A stretch of 62,870 nt of DNA from Planctomicrobium piriforme (GCA_945860955.1 CAMATH010000036.1:1-62870), one strand, 5' to 3'; shown: positions 52,618-62,274, counted from the stretch's first letter. The notes: a model not told the origin generated them from the letters alone. Program-made: numbers and translations.

Positions 52618-54288
52618 ATGCCCCACATTGCGACAGCCAGTCTGCGACGTACTCCGCCCCTCAGGTTGATTCTCGCGATTTTTGCGATGCTGGCCGGTGC
52701 CCCGGCGCTGGCCGACGACGTCGTGCGGGTCTTTCTGTTCGCCGGCCAGTCGAACATGGTCGGCTCAGACGCCCATGCCGACCGCATTGATGAATTCCCC
52801 CCGTTCCAGGGGGCGGGAGCGCGGCAGGCCGACGTTCGGTTCACGTACATTCTTGGCAATGGGGATGAGACTTCGCGGGGCTGGACTGACCTCGGTCCTC
52901 AGAGCGCGTTCGGTCCCGAATTGACCTTCGCCCGCCGGTATAAACAGCATGTTCACGCCCCGTTGGCGATCATCAAGTCGGCTGTGGGGGGAACGACCGT
53001 CGCCTTCGACTGGAATCCCGACGCCCCGGAAAAGGGGCAGAAGTTGTACCCCCGAACCCTGAAGCTGGTTCGTGAATCGTTGCAGCAGCTTGAGGAACAG
53101 GGAATCCCGTACCGTCTGGAGGGTGTCTGCTGGCACCAGGGGGAAAACGACATGCTCGACCGGAATCTCTACAAACAGTATGCGGCGGGGCTGACGAAGC
53201 TCATCCATAAACTGCGGGTCGACTTGAACGCCCCCGAATTGAAGTGGTACATCGCCGCGGTCAGCGAGAAGGGAATCTGGGGGATGGATCATCGGCCCAA
53301 TCTGGGAATCCTGTTCGGACAACAGCAGGAGGTTCTGAAGGCCGATCCGCTGCTGCGGTGGGTTCCCACATCGCATCTGGCGTTTGAGGTGATGTCGAGT
53401 GGCCAGCCGCACTACCACTATGGCACGCAGGGACAACTGCAGATGGGTGAGGCGTTCGCGGATGCCTATCTGCGCGATTTGAAGCTCCCGATCGATCCCC
53501 CAGCCGTGACGTTCGACGGCAAGTTTCCCGTTAAGCCGAAGGGGCGGGTGCGGATGTTCGCGCTGGCGGGACAGCGCAACATGGAAGGGGAGGATGCGTT
53601 TGTCAGCGAACTGGGCGAATTCGCGGGCAAAGAGCGATTGATGGAGTTCAACAAACTTGTTCTGTTCCGGTATTCGCTCGGCGGCGGAGTACAAGGATCC
53701 ACAGATTGGCAACCGCTTGGTCCGGTCAGCAGGCTCGGGAATTTTGGCCCGGAACTGAGTCTGGGGTCACAGTTGAGGGAAGCGATCCCTGCTGACGACG
53801 GCGTGGCGGTGATCAAATTCACGCACAGTGGAGCGCAGGGACCTGATTGGTGGCCGCAAGGTTCCCCCGAGACGCATCGCAATCTGTATCCCCGATTCAT
53901 TCGATTCCTGCAGGCAGCGGAGCACGATCTACGGCAGCAAGGTTTTGAGCCGCATTGGGAAGGGGTCTTCTGGCACACCGGTGAAAACGACACCTGGTTT
54001 GGTCCCTACGCAAACAACCAAGCCCCCTGGATGAAGCAGTTGATCGAGAAGACACGTGAGGATCTCAAATCGCCCGAGCTGCGCTGGCTCATCTCAGAGC
54101 AACACCCGAATTCTCCCTGGAAGAATAACGACAAGGTCAATTCCTCTCTGGCGGAACTGGCCGTTGCCGACGGGCACATCACGATCATCCCGACGGCCCA
54201 ACTCCCCCACGGACGGCACCACTTCGGGACTCGGGGAACCGTGCTGCTGGGCGAGGAAATGGCGAATTCCTATTGGAAGGCGCGTTGA
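52618..54288 (+). CDS. Two-domain sialate O-acetylesterase (SASA), second domain lacks the catalytic Ser
   Basis: The product is 556 residues with a signal peptide (LILAIFAMLAGAPALA). Domain 1 has FLFAGQSNMVG (Ser45) and WHQGENDML; domain 2 (from about residue 310) has ALAGQRNMEGED and WHTGENDTW. Thus the nucleophile Ser is Arg (residue 320, codon CGC) in domain 2. Near the end of each domain there is a His in HYHYGTQG and HHFGTRG. Domain 1 should be active on O-acetylated sugars, domain 2 probably only binds. Confidence 0.86.
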   Translation: MPHIATASLRRTPPLRLILAIFAMLAGAPALADDVVRVFLFAGQSNMVGSDAHADRIDEFPPFQGAGARQADVRFTYILGNGDETSRGWTDLGPQSAFGPELTFARRYKQHVHAPLAIIKSAVGGTTVAFDWNPDAPEKGQKLYPRTLKLVRESLQQLEEQGIPYRLEGVCWHQGENDMLDRNLYKQYAAGLTKLIHKLRVDLNAPELKWYIAAVSEKGIWGMDHRPNLGILFGQQQEVLKADPLLRWVPTSHLAFEVMSSGQPHYHYGTQGQLQMGEAFADAYLRDLKLPIDPPAVTFDGKFPVKPKGRVRMFALAGQRNMEGEDAFVSELGEFAGKERLMEFNKLVLFRYSLGGGVQGSTDWQPLGPVSRLGNFGPELSLGSQLREAIPADDGVAVIKFTHSGAQGPDWWPQGSPETHRNLYPRFIRFLQAAEHDLRQQGFEPHWEGVFWHTGENDTWFGPYANNQAPWMKQLIEKTREDLKSPELRWLISEQHPNSPWKNNDKVNSSLAELAVADGHITIIPTAQLPHGRHHFGTRGTVLLGEEMANSYWKAR

Positions 54289-54434
54289 AGTAAAGCCTGT
54301 GCGGCGTGATCACGCCGCGCTCTGCGATGCGGACCACGAATCGCTCCATCGGGCGTCGTCAACCGCTACACTTGTCCCCTCGACCGATTGATACTCTGAG
54401 CCGTACGTCCTCGATTCCACGAAAGGGATTTGAC

Positions 54435-55412
54435 TTGACCACGCAGCGAAAACTCGGTGATAGCGGGATGACGACTCCTCCGCTGATTCTCGGGGGTAAC
54501 GTCTTCGGCTGGTCGGCGGATCGTGCCGCATCGTTCGCAGTCCTGGATGCGTTCGTCGCCGGCGGCGGACGGATGATCGACACCGCCGACGTTTACTCGG
54601 CGTGGGTGCCGGGCAACATCGGGGGCGAGTCAGAGACAATCATCGGCGAGTGGCTCGTGAACCGTGGTCGACGGGATGACGTATTGATCGCCACCAAGGT
54701 CGGCATGAAGCCGGACGGTCCCGGGGCGCTCTCGGTGGAGCGGATTGCAAACTGCGTCGAGGCGTCATTGAAGCGTCTTCGAATCGATTGCATCGACCTC
54801 TACTATGCGCACCGCGACGACTCGGAAACCCCACTGGAAGTCACGCTCGCGGCTTTTGACCGGTTGATCCAGGCGGGGAAAGTCCGAGCGATTGGTGCTT
54901 CCAATTACACTGCCGACCGTCTGGCACTGGCGGGGGAAATCAGCTCGGAACAGGGGCTGGCCCGCTATACAATATTGCAACCGCACTACAACCTCTTGGT
55001 TCGGGAGTTGTTCGAAGGTCCCCTGCAAGACCTGTGTTTGGCTCAGGGAATCGCGGTGGTCCCCTACTTCCCACTCGCCTCCGGATTTCTGACGGGGAAG
55101 TATCGTAAACCCTCCGATCTGGAAGGCAGAGCTCGCCGCGTCGCGGCGGAAAAACACCTCAACGAATTCGGCCTGGGGGTCTTGTCCGCTCTCGACAGAA
55201 TCGCAGCGGAGACCGCCGCCACGCCAGCCCAGATCGCGCTGGCATGGCTGTCCGAACAGCCGGCGGTGACCGCACCGATTGCCAGCGCGACCAGTGTGGC
55301 TCAAGTCGAGGAACTGCTCGCCGGCATGCGGTTGAAACTCACCCCCGACCAACTCGCCGCTCTGGATTCCGCGAGCGCGAAACCATCGAACCTGCCGACC
55401 CGCAATTCCTGA
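54435..55412 (+). CDS. Aldo/keto reductase
   Basis: The product is 325 residues from TTG 54435, which has AAAGGGA seven bases upstream. Catalytic Asp, Tyr and Lys lie in MIDTADVYSAW and LIATKVGMK, and the His in LYYAHRDD. DRLIQAGKVRAIGASNYTADRL is typical of the family. NADPH-dependent reduction of an unknown carbonyl, probably a sugar. It converges with the ATP-grasp gene, 10 bp apart. Confidence 0.88.
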   Translation: MTTQRKLGDSGMTTPPLILGGNVFGWSADRAASFAVLDAFVAGGGRMIDTADVYSAWVPGNIGGESETIIGEWLVNRGRRDDVLIATKVGMKPDGPGALSVERIANCVEASLKRLRIDCIDLYYAHRDDSETPLEVTLAAFDRLIQAGKVRAIGASNYTADRLALAGEISSEQGLARYTILQPHYNLLVRELFEGPLQDLCLAQGIAVVPYFPLASGFLTGKYRKPSDLEGRARRVAAEKHLNEFGLGVLSALDRIAAETAATPAQIALAWLSEQPAVTAPIASATSVAQVEELLAGMRLKLTPDQLAALDSASAKPSNLPTRNS

Positions 55413-55422
55413 AAACCACCTT

Positions 55423-57657
55423 TCAACGACTTCCCACGACAATTTCGTGACGATCGACCATCGCGTTTTCTCGTGAGGTTCGCGCGAGTTCCTGGCGTTT
55501 CGCGTCGAGAGTCCACTGGGTGACGGTCATTAGGAGTTCGGCGATGTCGTCGGTTCGCGACTCGCCGGTCAGCGGATGCGTGGCCAGAGTTGCTTCTCCC
55601 TTCCGCACAACCATTTCCGAACCCTCGACGGTCCCCCAGAGGCCTTCCCTTTCGCGGTGCGCTCGCAGTGCGGGATGCGACGGATTTATTGAGACGAGAA
55701 TTCCGCGCGGTACGTGGCTCCAGTCATGCGCTCCCCAGAGGGGATCGTCGAGATTGACCACCACGAACCGCGCCCGGTGCTGGGCCCGCGACAACCAGCG
55801 CCACACCATGCTTTGCGTGGGACGGGGCAGAGCCGAGAATTGAGAACTGTCGGCCAGGACCAGCGTGCGCATCCGGTCGAGTCCCAACCCGTGCGTGACC
55901 AGAGACTCGAGATCCGCCGCCAACGCGGCCCGTCGCACCGTGGAATCCAGAACAAGCGTCCGCCAGCGGTCGCCGGGAGACGATGTGTTCGGATGCAAGA
56001 GTCGCGTTCCGACTCGCGTTCGCAGGGGAGTGGACGATCCCATGCGCGCCAAGTCGTTGGTAGCGCTATCCGAGAATCGCTCGGCGACTCGGCTCGCCAA
56101 CCGGTCCCCCACCACAACAACCGCTGGCATGTGTCCGGAACTTCGACTCGGGTATTGCGCCCGCAAGACGGCCCTCGCGACGCGCCCGCTCGCCCCCGCG
56201 CAGATCGGCGGAAGATGAATATACAACGCCGGCTCTTCGTTCACTTCGATCAAGCCACCATTCTGTAATTCCAATGGCAGCGCGATGTCGGTCGCGACCA
56301 GGTCGACCCCCGCGATGTCCAGGCCGATCGCGCCGACCGCCTCCAGCACCGCGTTTCGTGTGTGAGGATGAACCCCCGCCGTCACATCGATCGTCACCCC
56401 TCCCGCGCCAATCCGGGAATCATCGCGCAGTCGGACAACTTCGCCCACTCCAGGAACGGAGTCGGCGTTCAGTCCTTTGGAAGTGAGAGTGGCCAGCTCC
56501 TTCGATCCCAACGTGATCCTTTGGAGCGGCCAGCGAAAGTCTGGGCCGCGCCGAGGGTTGCTGTTCTCCCGTTCGATCAGCGCGGCGATCGTGTGAATAC
56601 CATCCCCCACAATCGCCACTGGCTCGCGGCGAATCGCCGAGACGAGTTCACCCCCAATCACCAGCAGCCGATGCAACGTCCCTTCCAGAAACCGTTCGAC
56701 CAGTACCTGCTCCGATTCCTGTCGGGCGAGATCGTAGGCGACGCGAATCGCAGCCGGGTCACGCAGCCGCAATGAGACGCCGTTGCCGTAGTCGGCGTCG
56801 CGCGGCTTCACCACGACGTCGCCCCCCAGTTCGGCGGCCGCAGTGACGGCGTCGTTGGCGTCCGTGACCGCGCGTCCGGCCGGTATGGGGAGACCCAACC
56901 GCGACCAGATCGATTTCACCAGCAGCTTGTCATTCGCCAGTTGACTGGCGAGCAGGCTCGTTCCACTCGACAACGACAATCGCATCCGCCGTTGTCTGAC
57001 TCCCTCCCCCAACTGGATCACGGATCCCTGGTCGAGTCGGTGCAGGGGGATCTTCCGACGTCGCGCCTCGCGGATCAGGTAGCGGTCGCATTCGAACAGT
57101 GACTGGTTCTCCGCAGCCTCCTGCAAGTCGACGACTTCCCGGGACACCTGTCCCGACTCGCCGTTCGCGATCCGCCGAATGATCCGCAGGGCGCCTCGCA
57201 GTGTTTCCTCGGCGACGGGGTGCGACTCGCATTCGAGGGCCAGAACCGACTGGTCGGCGGCATTGGGTTGGCGGTGAATCGCTTCTGAATGCGACCACGA
57301 TCGCGCCCGAAACCCGGTTGCCTGAAGCTGCAGCTCGGCGGCCAGCCCCACCAGCCAGCCCAACGGATCAAACTGCGCCACCACACCGCGCAACCGTTCC
57401 ATGGCCCCTTGTCGATCTGGTGGACATTCCACATCCTCCCATTCCTTCAGCAACCGGTCCGACTCCAAAGGGGGAGAAATCGATCGCGCCGCCAGTCGGG
57501 ATTCCACCACCGGCCGTAACGACCAGCAATTCAAACTTTCGAGCCGTCGAAACACCAGCATGACGCGATCCAGTCCGTCCATCCCACAAATCGCAGCCCC
57601 CAGATCCCCTGATCCAGGCAACCCACGAACCGTGTTCAATAGGTACTCGACAACCAC
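55423..57657 (-). CDS. Cyanophycin-synthetase-like ATP-grasp protein with dead Mur-ligase half
   Basis: The product is 744 residues, GTG start (uncertain). Residues 150-235 match the CphA segment before the ATP-grasp (IQLGEGVRQRRMRLSLS, then TSLLASQLANDKLLVK). Residues 235-500 form the ATP-grasp domain, with VVVKPRDADYGNGVSL, EGTLHRLLVIGGELVSAIRR and GGLIEVNEEPALYIH intact. Residues 510-715 align with the Mur-ligase half, but the P-loop (normally GTNGKTT) reads VGDRLASR at 517-523. LGLDRMRTLVLADSS and VVVNLDDPL are still visible. Probably makes a peptide with one active site only, like CphA2. Confidence 0.78.
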   Translation of the reverse strand: MVVEYLLNTVRGLPGSGDLGAAICGMDGLDRVMLVFRRLESLNCWSLRPVVESRLAARSISPPLESDRLLKEWEDVECPPDRQGAMERLRGVVAQFDPLGWLVGLAAELQLQATGFRARSWSHSEAIHRQPNAADQSVLALECESHPVAEETLRGALRIIRRIANGESGQVSREVVDLQEAAENQSLFECDRYLIREARRRKIPLHRLDQGSVIQLGEGVRQRRMRLSLSSGTSLLASQLANDKLLVKSIWSRLGLPIPAGRAVTDANDAVTAAAELGGDVVVKPRDADYGNGVSLRLRDPAAIRVAYDLARQESEQVLVERFLEGTLHRLLVIGGELVSAIRREPVAIVGDGIHTIAALIERENSNPRRGPDFRWPLQRITLGSKELATLTSKGLNADSVPGVGEVVRLRDDSRIGAGGVTIDVTAGVHPHTRNAVLEAVGAIGLDIAGVDLVATDIALPLELQNGGLIEVNEEPALYIHLPPICAGASGRVARAVLRAQYPSRSSGHMPAVVVVGDRLASRVAERFSDSATNDLARMGSSTPLRTRVGTRLLHPNTSSPGDRWRTLVLDSTVRRAALAADLESLVTHGLGLDRMRTLVLADSSQFSALPRPTQSMVWRWLSRAQHRARFVVVNLDDPLWGAHDWSHVPRGILVSINPSHPALRAHREREGLWGTVEGSEMVVRKGEATLATHPLTGESRTDDIAELLMTVTQWTLDAKRQELARTSRENAMVDRHEIVVGSR

Positions 57658-57719
57658 CCGCCCCCCCCGCCAAAATAATCCGAAATCCCCATTTTCATCC
57701 TTCCGCCTTCATCCTTCCA

Positions 57720-58301
57720 ATGCCCCCCGCCGACCCGTCCGATTCCGTGACGTTGTGGATCTCGCACCTGAAAGCGGGCGACGCGGCGGCCGCCGACCAA
57801 TTGTGGCACCGCTATTTTCAGCGACTGGTCGGACTGGCACGAACCCGTTTGGGAAACTCCCCCAAAGGGATGTCTGACGAGGAAGACGTGGCGCTCAGCG
57901 CGTTCAAGAGTCTCTGCATGGGGGCCGCCGAGGGACGGTTTCCGCAACTCAGTGACCGGGGCAACTTGTGGCCGCTCCTGGCCGTCTTGACCGCGCACAA
58001 AGCGCTCGACTTGCGGAAGAGCGAGACCCGGCAGAAACGGGGTGGAGGTTTGCGCGATGGTGAGATCGACCCGGGGGAATTGCTGTCGCGCGAGCCCAGC
58101 CCCGAGTTCGCCGCCAGCATGGCGGATGAATGCCGGTCGTTGCTCGATCGGCTCGAGCCGGAACTGCGGAACATCGCTCTTGGAAAACTGGAAGGCGAAT
58201 CCAACGCCGACCTCGCGACCAAACTGGGATGCGGGGTACGGACCATCGAACGCCGGTTGGAGTTGATTCGGCGAATCTGGAATGACACGCTGTTGTCATG
58301 A
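57720..58301 (+). CDS. ECF-type RNA polymerase sigma factor (coupled to a kinase)
   Basis: The product is 193 residues. VTLWISHLKAGDAAAADQLWHRYFQRLVGLAR (region 2), DEEDVALSAFKSLCMGAAEG, WPLLAVLTAHKALDLRKSE and the HTH region LEGESNADLATKLGCGVRTIERRLELIRRIW are typical of the planctomycete ECF group. The stop overlaps the start of the kinase gene (ATGA at 58298-58301), which suggests a joint signal pathway. Confidence 0.9.
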   Translation: MPPADPSDSVTLWISHLKAGDAAAADQLWHRYFQRLVGLARTRLGNSPKGMSDEEDVALSAFKSLCMGAAEGRFPQLSDRGNLWPLLAVLTAHKALDLRKSETRQKRGGGLRDGEIDPGELLSREPSPEFAASMADECRSLLDRLEPELRNIALGKLEGESNADLATKLGCGVRTIERRLELIRRIWNDTLLS

Positions 58302-60619
58302 TTCCTCCAGAGCCTGTGGATCCGCGTGAAGACCGGGAACTGTCGACGGACGAGTTCCGCCGGATCGACGACTGCTGCGCCCGATACGAGCGTGCGTGCA
58401 TTTCCGAATCCCCACGATCGATCGAGTCTGTCCTGGAGGGCTGGCAGGGAAAGTCCCGGCGGGCGCTGCTCCGGGAGTTGCTCGCGATCGACATCGAACA
58501 CCGCGAAGCGTCGGGAGAGACGATCGAAGCGGCCGCGCTGCGGGATCGATTCCCGGAAGATGGCGACCTGGTGGAACTGGTGATCCGTGAGGCCAGTCAA
58601 TCGGGGCCAGACCGGCGTCAGCCAGCAGCGTCACCCGCCTCCCTGGAGAATCCGTTCATTCCGGAATTTCTGCGAGAGCATCCGCGTTATCGCCTCTTGC
58701 GTCGGCTGGCAACGGGGGGAATGGGGGATGTCTGGCTCGCCGAGCATGCCGTTCTCGGCCGCAAGGTCGCTATCAAGGTGATTAAGGGGGAACTTCTCTC
58801 CGACGCGGAGGCCCGGGGGAGGTTTCTGCGTGAGGCGCAAACGGCGGCCCGGCTCAGTCATCCCAACGTGGTTACGATCTTTGATGCCGAGGCCCAAGAG
58901 GCGTCCCCCTTTCTGGTGATGGAATACCTGGAGGGATCGGATCTCGCCCAGATCGTCCGGACAAAGGGGCCACTCACCGTTTCTGAAGCGTGTGATGCGA
59001 TACAACAGGGGGCGCGGGGACTGGCGGCCGCCCACGCGACGGGGCTGGTGCATCGGGATCTGTCCCCCCGCAATCTGCTGCGAACCCCGAACGGCACGGT
59101 CAAACTGCTCGATTTCGGTCTCGCGTCGGTTTCGAATGGCGCAGCGCGATTTCCTGAAAGTGAAGCGGGTTCACTGATTGGGAGCGCCGATTTCATGGCC
59201 CCCGAACAGGCGCTCGACCCCGCCACTTCGGATGTGCGGTCCGACCTCTATTCGTTGGGCTGCGTGTTGTTTTACCTGTTAACGGGACAACCTCCGTTTC
59301 CCCGGGCGACCCTGGCGGAACGACTGCTGGCGCACGCCTCGGCACCGCTTCCCGATCCGCGGAGACTTCGCAGTGAGATCCCCTCGCAACTCGCCCTGCT
59401 GATCGAGCGACTGCTTGCGAAGGCGCCCGCCGACCGGGTGGCGACGCCCGACGAACTGGCGACGCTGCTGGAGCCGTTTTGTGGCACCGGACCGAAGTCG
59501 CGCGCCGCGCCGAACGCGCCGGTTCCCTGGCGACCGACGCGTCGCACACTTCTGGTGACGCTGGGGGGGATTGTTGTTTTGGGATCGGTGTGGGGGCTTT
59601 GGAATTCGGAGCGGTTCAACCCGTCCCGCGGCAAGCCCGATCCCGGCGAGCGGATTCTACAGGAGTCGCGGTTGCTGTTGGCGCAGCGTCAGGAATCGCA
59701 GACGCGGACGGCGATCGCACGGTTGAATCACTTGCTGGACTCTCACCCCGACTCCGCCGCGGGGCATGCGCAGCTCGCCGAGGCGTGGAACATTCTGGGG
59801 GATTACGGCTGGGAAGAGGCGGACGAGTGTTTCCCGAACGCGATTCGCTCGGCGACCAGGGCGCTGGAACTCGATCCGGATCTGGCGACGGCGCATTTGG
59901 CCCTCGCCTTCGCGTGGCACACGTACGACTGTGACTGGGAACGGGCGAGTCAGGAATACCAGCGGGCGATTGAACTCGACGACCAGCAGCCGGCGGCGCA
60001 TCACTGGTACGCCTGGCTGTTGGCGCAACGGCAACAGTTTGACGCGGCCCGGGACGAGATGCGCATCGCGCATGAACTGGCACCGTTTGATCTGATCGTG
60101 ATGAACAATGTGGGGAAGATCGAGTACTTCAGCCGGCGGTTCACCGAAGCGGCTCAATGGCACCGGCAGGCTCTCGATCTCGATCCCGACTTTCGCAAGG
60201 CGCATCTCGACCTGGGATACACGCTGGTGGAACTGGGGGACATCGATGCGGCGCTCGACCAGTTGGAAAAGGCGACCGGACTCTCGACGGGAAACGACGA
60301 CATCCTGGCGGCGAAGGCGTACGTGCTGGCGCGATCGGGCGCGACCGAGTCCGCCCGCGCATTACTCAAGGAGCTGGAACCCGAGGCCGACTCGCAACGG
60401 CTGGCGCTGGAGATGGCCCGAGTGTATTCCGCGTTGCGGGATGCCGACGACGCGGTTCACTGGCTGCGGCGGGCGTTTCTGCGCAAGTCCCCAGGACGCG
60501 GCAGCCTACTGATCGATCCCCGGTGGGATCTGCTCCGCGACGACCCACGGTTTCAGGAACTGGAACGGCAGGTGTCGGAGGGCACCAGCGGATCCAACTC
60601 AGGATCCACGAAGAGATAA
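58298..60619 (+). CDS. Ser/Thr protein kinase with membrane helix and TPR domain
   Basis: The product is 773 residues. The kinase (about 125-395) has LATGGMGDVWLAEHAV, VAIKVIKG, the catalytic loop HRDLSPRNLL (Lys of HRDLKPxN replaced by Ser), LLDFGLAS and GSADFMAPEQA. A helix (LLVTLGGIVVLGSVWGLW) near 415-432 is followed by TPR repeats to about residue 690. It is translationally coupled to the ECF sigma and probably controls its activity. Confidence 0.9.
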   Translation: MIPPEPVDPREDRELSTDEFRRIDDCCARYERACISESPRSIESVLEGWQGKSRRALLRELLAIDIEHREASGETIEAAALRDRFPEDGDLVELVIREASQSGPDRRQPAASPASLENPFIPEFLREHPRYRLLRRLATGGMGDVWLAEHAVLGRKVAIKVIKGELLSDAEARGRFLREAQTAARLSHPNVVTIFDAEAQEASPFLVMEYLEGSDLAQIVRTKGPLTVSEACDAIQQGARGLAAAHATGLVHRDLSPRNLLRTPNGTVKLLDFGLASVSNGAARFPESEAGSLIGSADFMAPEQALDPATSDVRSDLYSLGCVLFYLLTGQPPFPRATLAERLLAHASAPLPDPRRLRSEIPSQLALLIERLLAKAPADRVATPDELATLLEPFCGTGPKSRAAPNAPVPWRPTRRTLLVTLGGIVVLGSVWGLWNSERFNPSRGKPDPGERILQESRLLLAQRQESQTRTAIARLNHLLDSHPDSAAGHAQLAEAWNILGDYGWEEADECFPNAIRSATRALELDPDLATAHLALAFAWHTYDCDWERASQEYQRAIELDDQQPAAHHWYAWLLAQRQQFDAARDEMRIAHELAPFDLIVMNNVGKIEYFSRRFTEAAQWHRQALDLDPDFRKAHLDLGYTLVELGDIDAALDQLEKATGLSTGNDDILAAKAYVLARSGATESARALLKELEPEADSQRLALEMARVYSALRDADDAVHWLRRAFLRKSPGRGSLLIDPRWDLLRDDPRFQELERQVSEGTSGSNSGSTKR

Positions 60620-60967
60620 CCCGGTCCATTCGAAGGGAAAAAGATGACCCGGCCACCGGCAACGATCATCACACGATCTCGAGCTGGCAGCCGATCGCGT
60701 CGATCGTGACCTGTCCCAGTATGATTCCGATGGTTGTCGACAACGCACTGACCCGATGTTGCGCGCCCAGTTGGGTACTGGCGTCATAGGATCTACGGTT
60801 CCCCGTCGTTTCCACTCCGCCATCAACCCAACTTCCCCACAAAATAATCCAGTTTTGGATGTAGTGGAAAAAACGGGGGGGCTCCCGTTGGAAATTAAGG
60901 ACTTACGTCGACAGTTGGGGAAGTCGGGTTAGTTGAAGAATTGTTCCCACTACCGGCCGCCGGTGGT
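60620..60967. other. Intergenic region with a 15-bp inverted repeat pair
   Basis: No gene is supported. At 60825-60839 and 60916-60930 there are inverted repeats (AACCCAACTTCCCCA and its near complement, 14 of 15 matching). They enclose about 76 bp and lie just beyond the IS3 transposase remnant, so they may be the end of a decayed element. Confidence 0.5.
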
Positions 60968-61055
60968 CTACGGCGAGGAAGGCCGGTAGCCCATCGAGCT
61001 GTGCGGCCGCGTCGTATTTTTGTGCCTCGGTCCCCGCCAGGATTCCCAGTATCCG
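60968..61055 (-). pseudogene. IS3-family transposase (ORFB) C-terminal remnant
   Basis: The minus-strand peptide RHKNTTRPHSSMGYRPSSP and stop matches the C-terminus of IS3-family integrase-type transposases (NTxRPHSSLGYRPP). Only about 20 residues are recognisable. The remainder is lost next to the WD40 gene, so it is a scar. Confidence 0.6.
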
Positions 61056-61071
61056 AATGGGTTACTGCGAT

Positions 61072-62274
61072 TCACTCCGCCACATGCCAGATCTGCACCT
61101 CGCCCCGACTCTTGGCGGGGTCGGGATCCCACGCGCCTGCGCCCAGCACAACTCGGCGGCCATCGACGCTGAACGCGGCCGCGGTAATCGGTTGTCCGGC
61201 GTCGATGCGGGCGATTTCCGACCCGAAGGCGGCCGACCGCGAATCGGCATCCCACAGGCGGGCAGTCCCGTCATCGGCCCCCGTGAGCATCCACCGGCCG
61301 TCAGGCGAAAACGATGCGGCCCGGATCCAGCCCGTGTGCCCTTGGAGCGTGCGGAGCGGCTTGCCGTGCGTCTTCGAGTTTGGATCGGCATCCCACAGGC
61401 GGGCGGTGTTGTCACCGGGCGCAGTGAGCAGCCATCGGCCGTCGGGCGACATCGATGCTGCAAGCACCGTGCGCTTCCCGACGTCAATGCGGGGGAGTTC
61501 CTGCCCGAATGTGGCCGACTGCGAGTCGGCATCCCACAGGCGGGCAGTGCTGTCGTTGCTCGCGGTAAGCATGCGCCGGCCGTCGGGAGAGAACAACGCG
61601 ACGAGCACCGGGAGCGTGTGTCCTTGGAGCGTGCGGAGCTGCTGCCCGTACGTCTTGGAGCGTGGGTCGGCATCCCACAGGCGGGCGGTGTTGTCGCGGC
61701 TACCCGTGAGTACCCGCCGGCCGTCGGGCGAGAAGGACGCGGCATATACCCATTCTGTGTGCCCTTGGAGCGTGATGAGCAGCTTGCCGTAGGTCTTGGA
61801 GTTTGGGTCGGCATCCCAAAGGCGGGCGGTGTTGTCCACGCTGCCCGTGAGCACCCGCCGGCCGTCGCGAGAGAACGATGCGGCACACACCGATTCTGTG
61901 TGCCCTTGGAGCGTGCGGAGCAGCGTGCCGTAAGTCTGGGAGTTCGAGTCGGCGTCCCACAGCCGCGCCGTCTTGTCATCGCTCCCAGTGATCACCCGCA
62001 GGCCGTCGGGCGAGAACGATGCGTCAGTCGGATAGCTCGTTTGTCCTTCGAGCGTGAGGAGCTTGCGCGGCTGGGCGAGAAGACGCGGTAGCAGCGCATC
62101 TACCCGAACTTTGATCTGCGCATCGGCTGCGACCGAGGGCGACGTGGTTGGCGTGGATTGCTGCGCGCGCGTGCATCGAGGAGCCACCGTAACGAAAAGG
62201 CAAATGGACAGAAACAACACTGATATCCAAGAAGCAGTTTTTCGAGCCATCATTGACAGAGCAATACAGATCAT
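61072..62274 (-). CDS. Secreted seven-bladed WD40 protein
   Basis: From ATG 62274 the product is 400 residues; ATGs at 62253 and 62250 are possible starts. A signal segment (ASWISVLFLSICLFVTVA) precedes seven units of the type AASFSPDGRRVLTGSRDNTARLWDAD, joined by unusual linkers (PNSKTYGKLLITLQGHT). The units are very alike at DNA level, so they arose by recent internal duplication or conversion. It is probably a periplasmic binding propeller. The open frame extending to 62499 runs through tRNA sequence and is not coding. Confidence 0.82.
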   Translation of the reverse strand: MICIALSMMARKTASWISVLFLSICLFVTVAPRCTRAQQSTPTTSPSVAADAQIKVRVDALLPRLLAQPRKLLTLEGQTSYPTDASFSPDGLRVITGSDDKTARLWDADSNSQTYGTLLRTLQGHTESVCAASFSRDGRRVLTGSVDNTARLWDADPNSKTYGKLLITLQGHTEWVYAASFSPDGRRVLTGSRDNTARLWDADPRSKTYGQQLRTLQGHTLPVLVALFSPDGRRMLTASNDSTARLWDADSQSATFGQELPRIDVGKRTVLAASMSPDGRWLLTAPGDNTARLWDADPNSKTHGKPLRTLQGHTGWIRAASFSPDGRWMLTGADDGTARLWDADSRSAAFGSEIARIDAGQPITAAAFSVDGRRVVLGAGAWDPDPAKSRGEVQIWHVAE

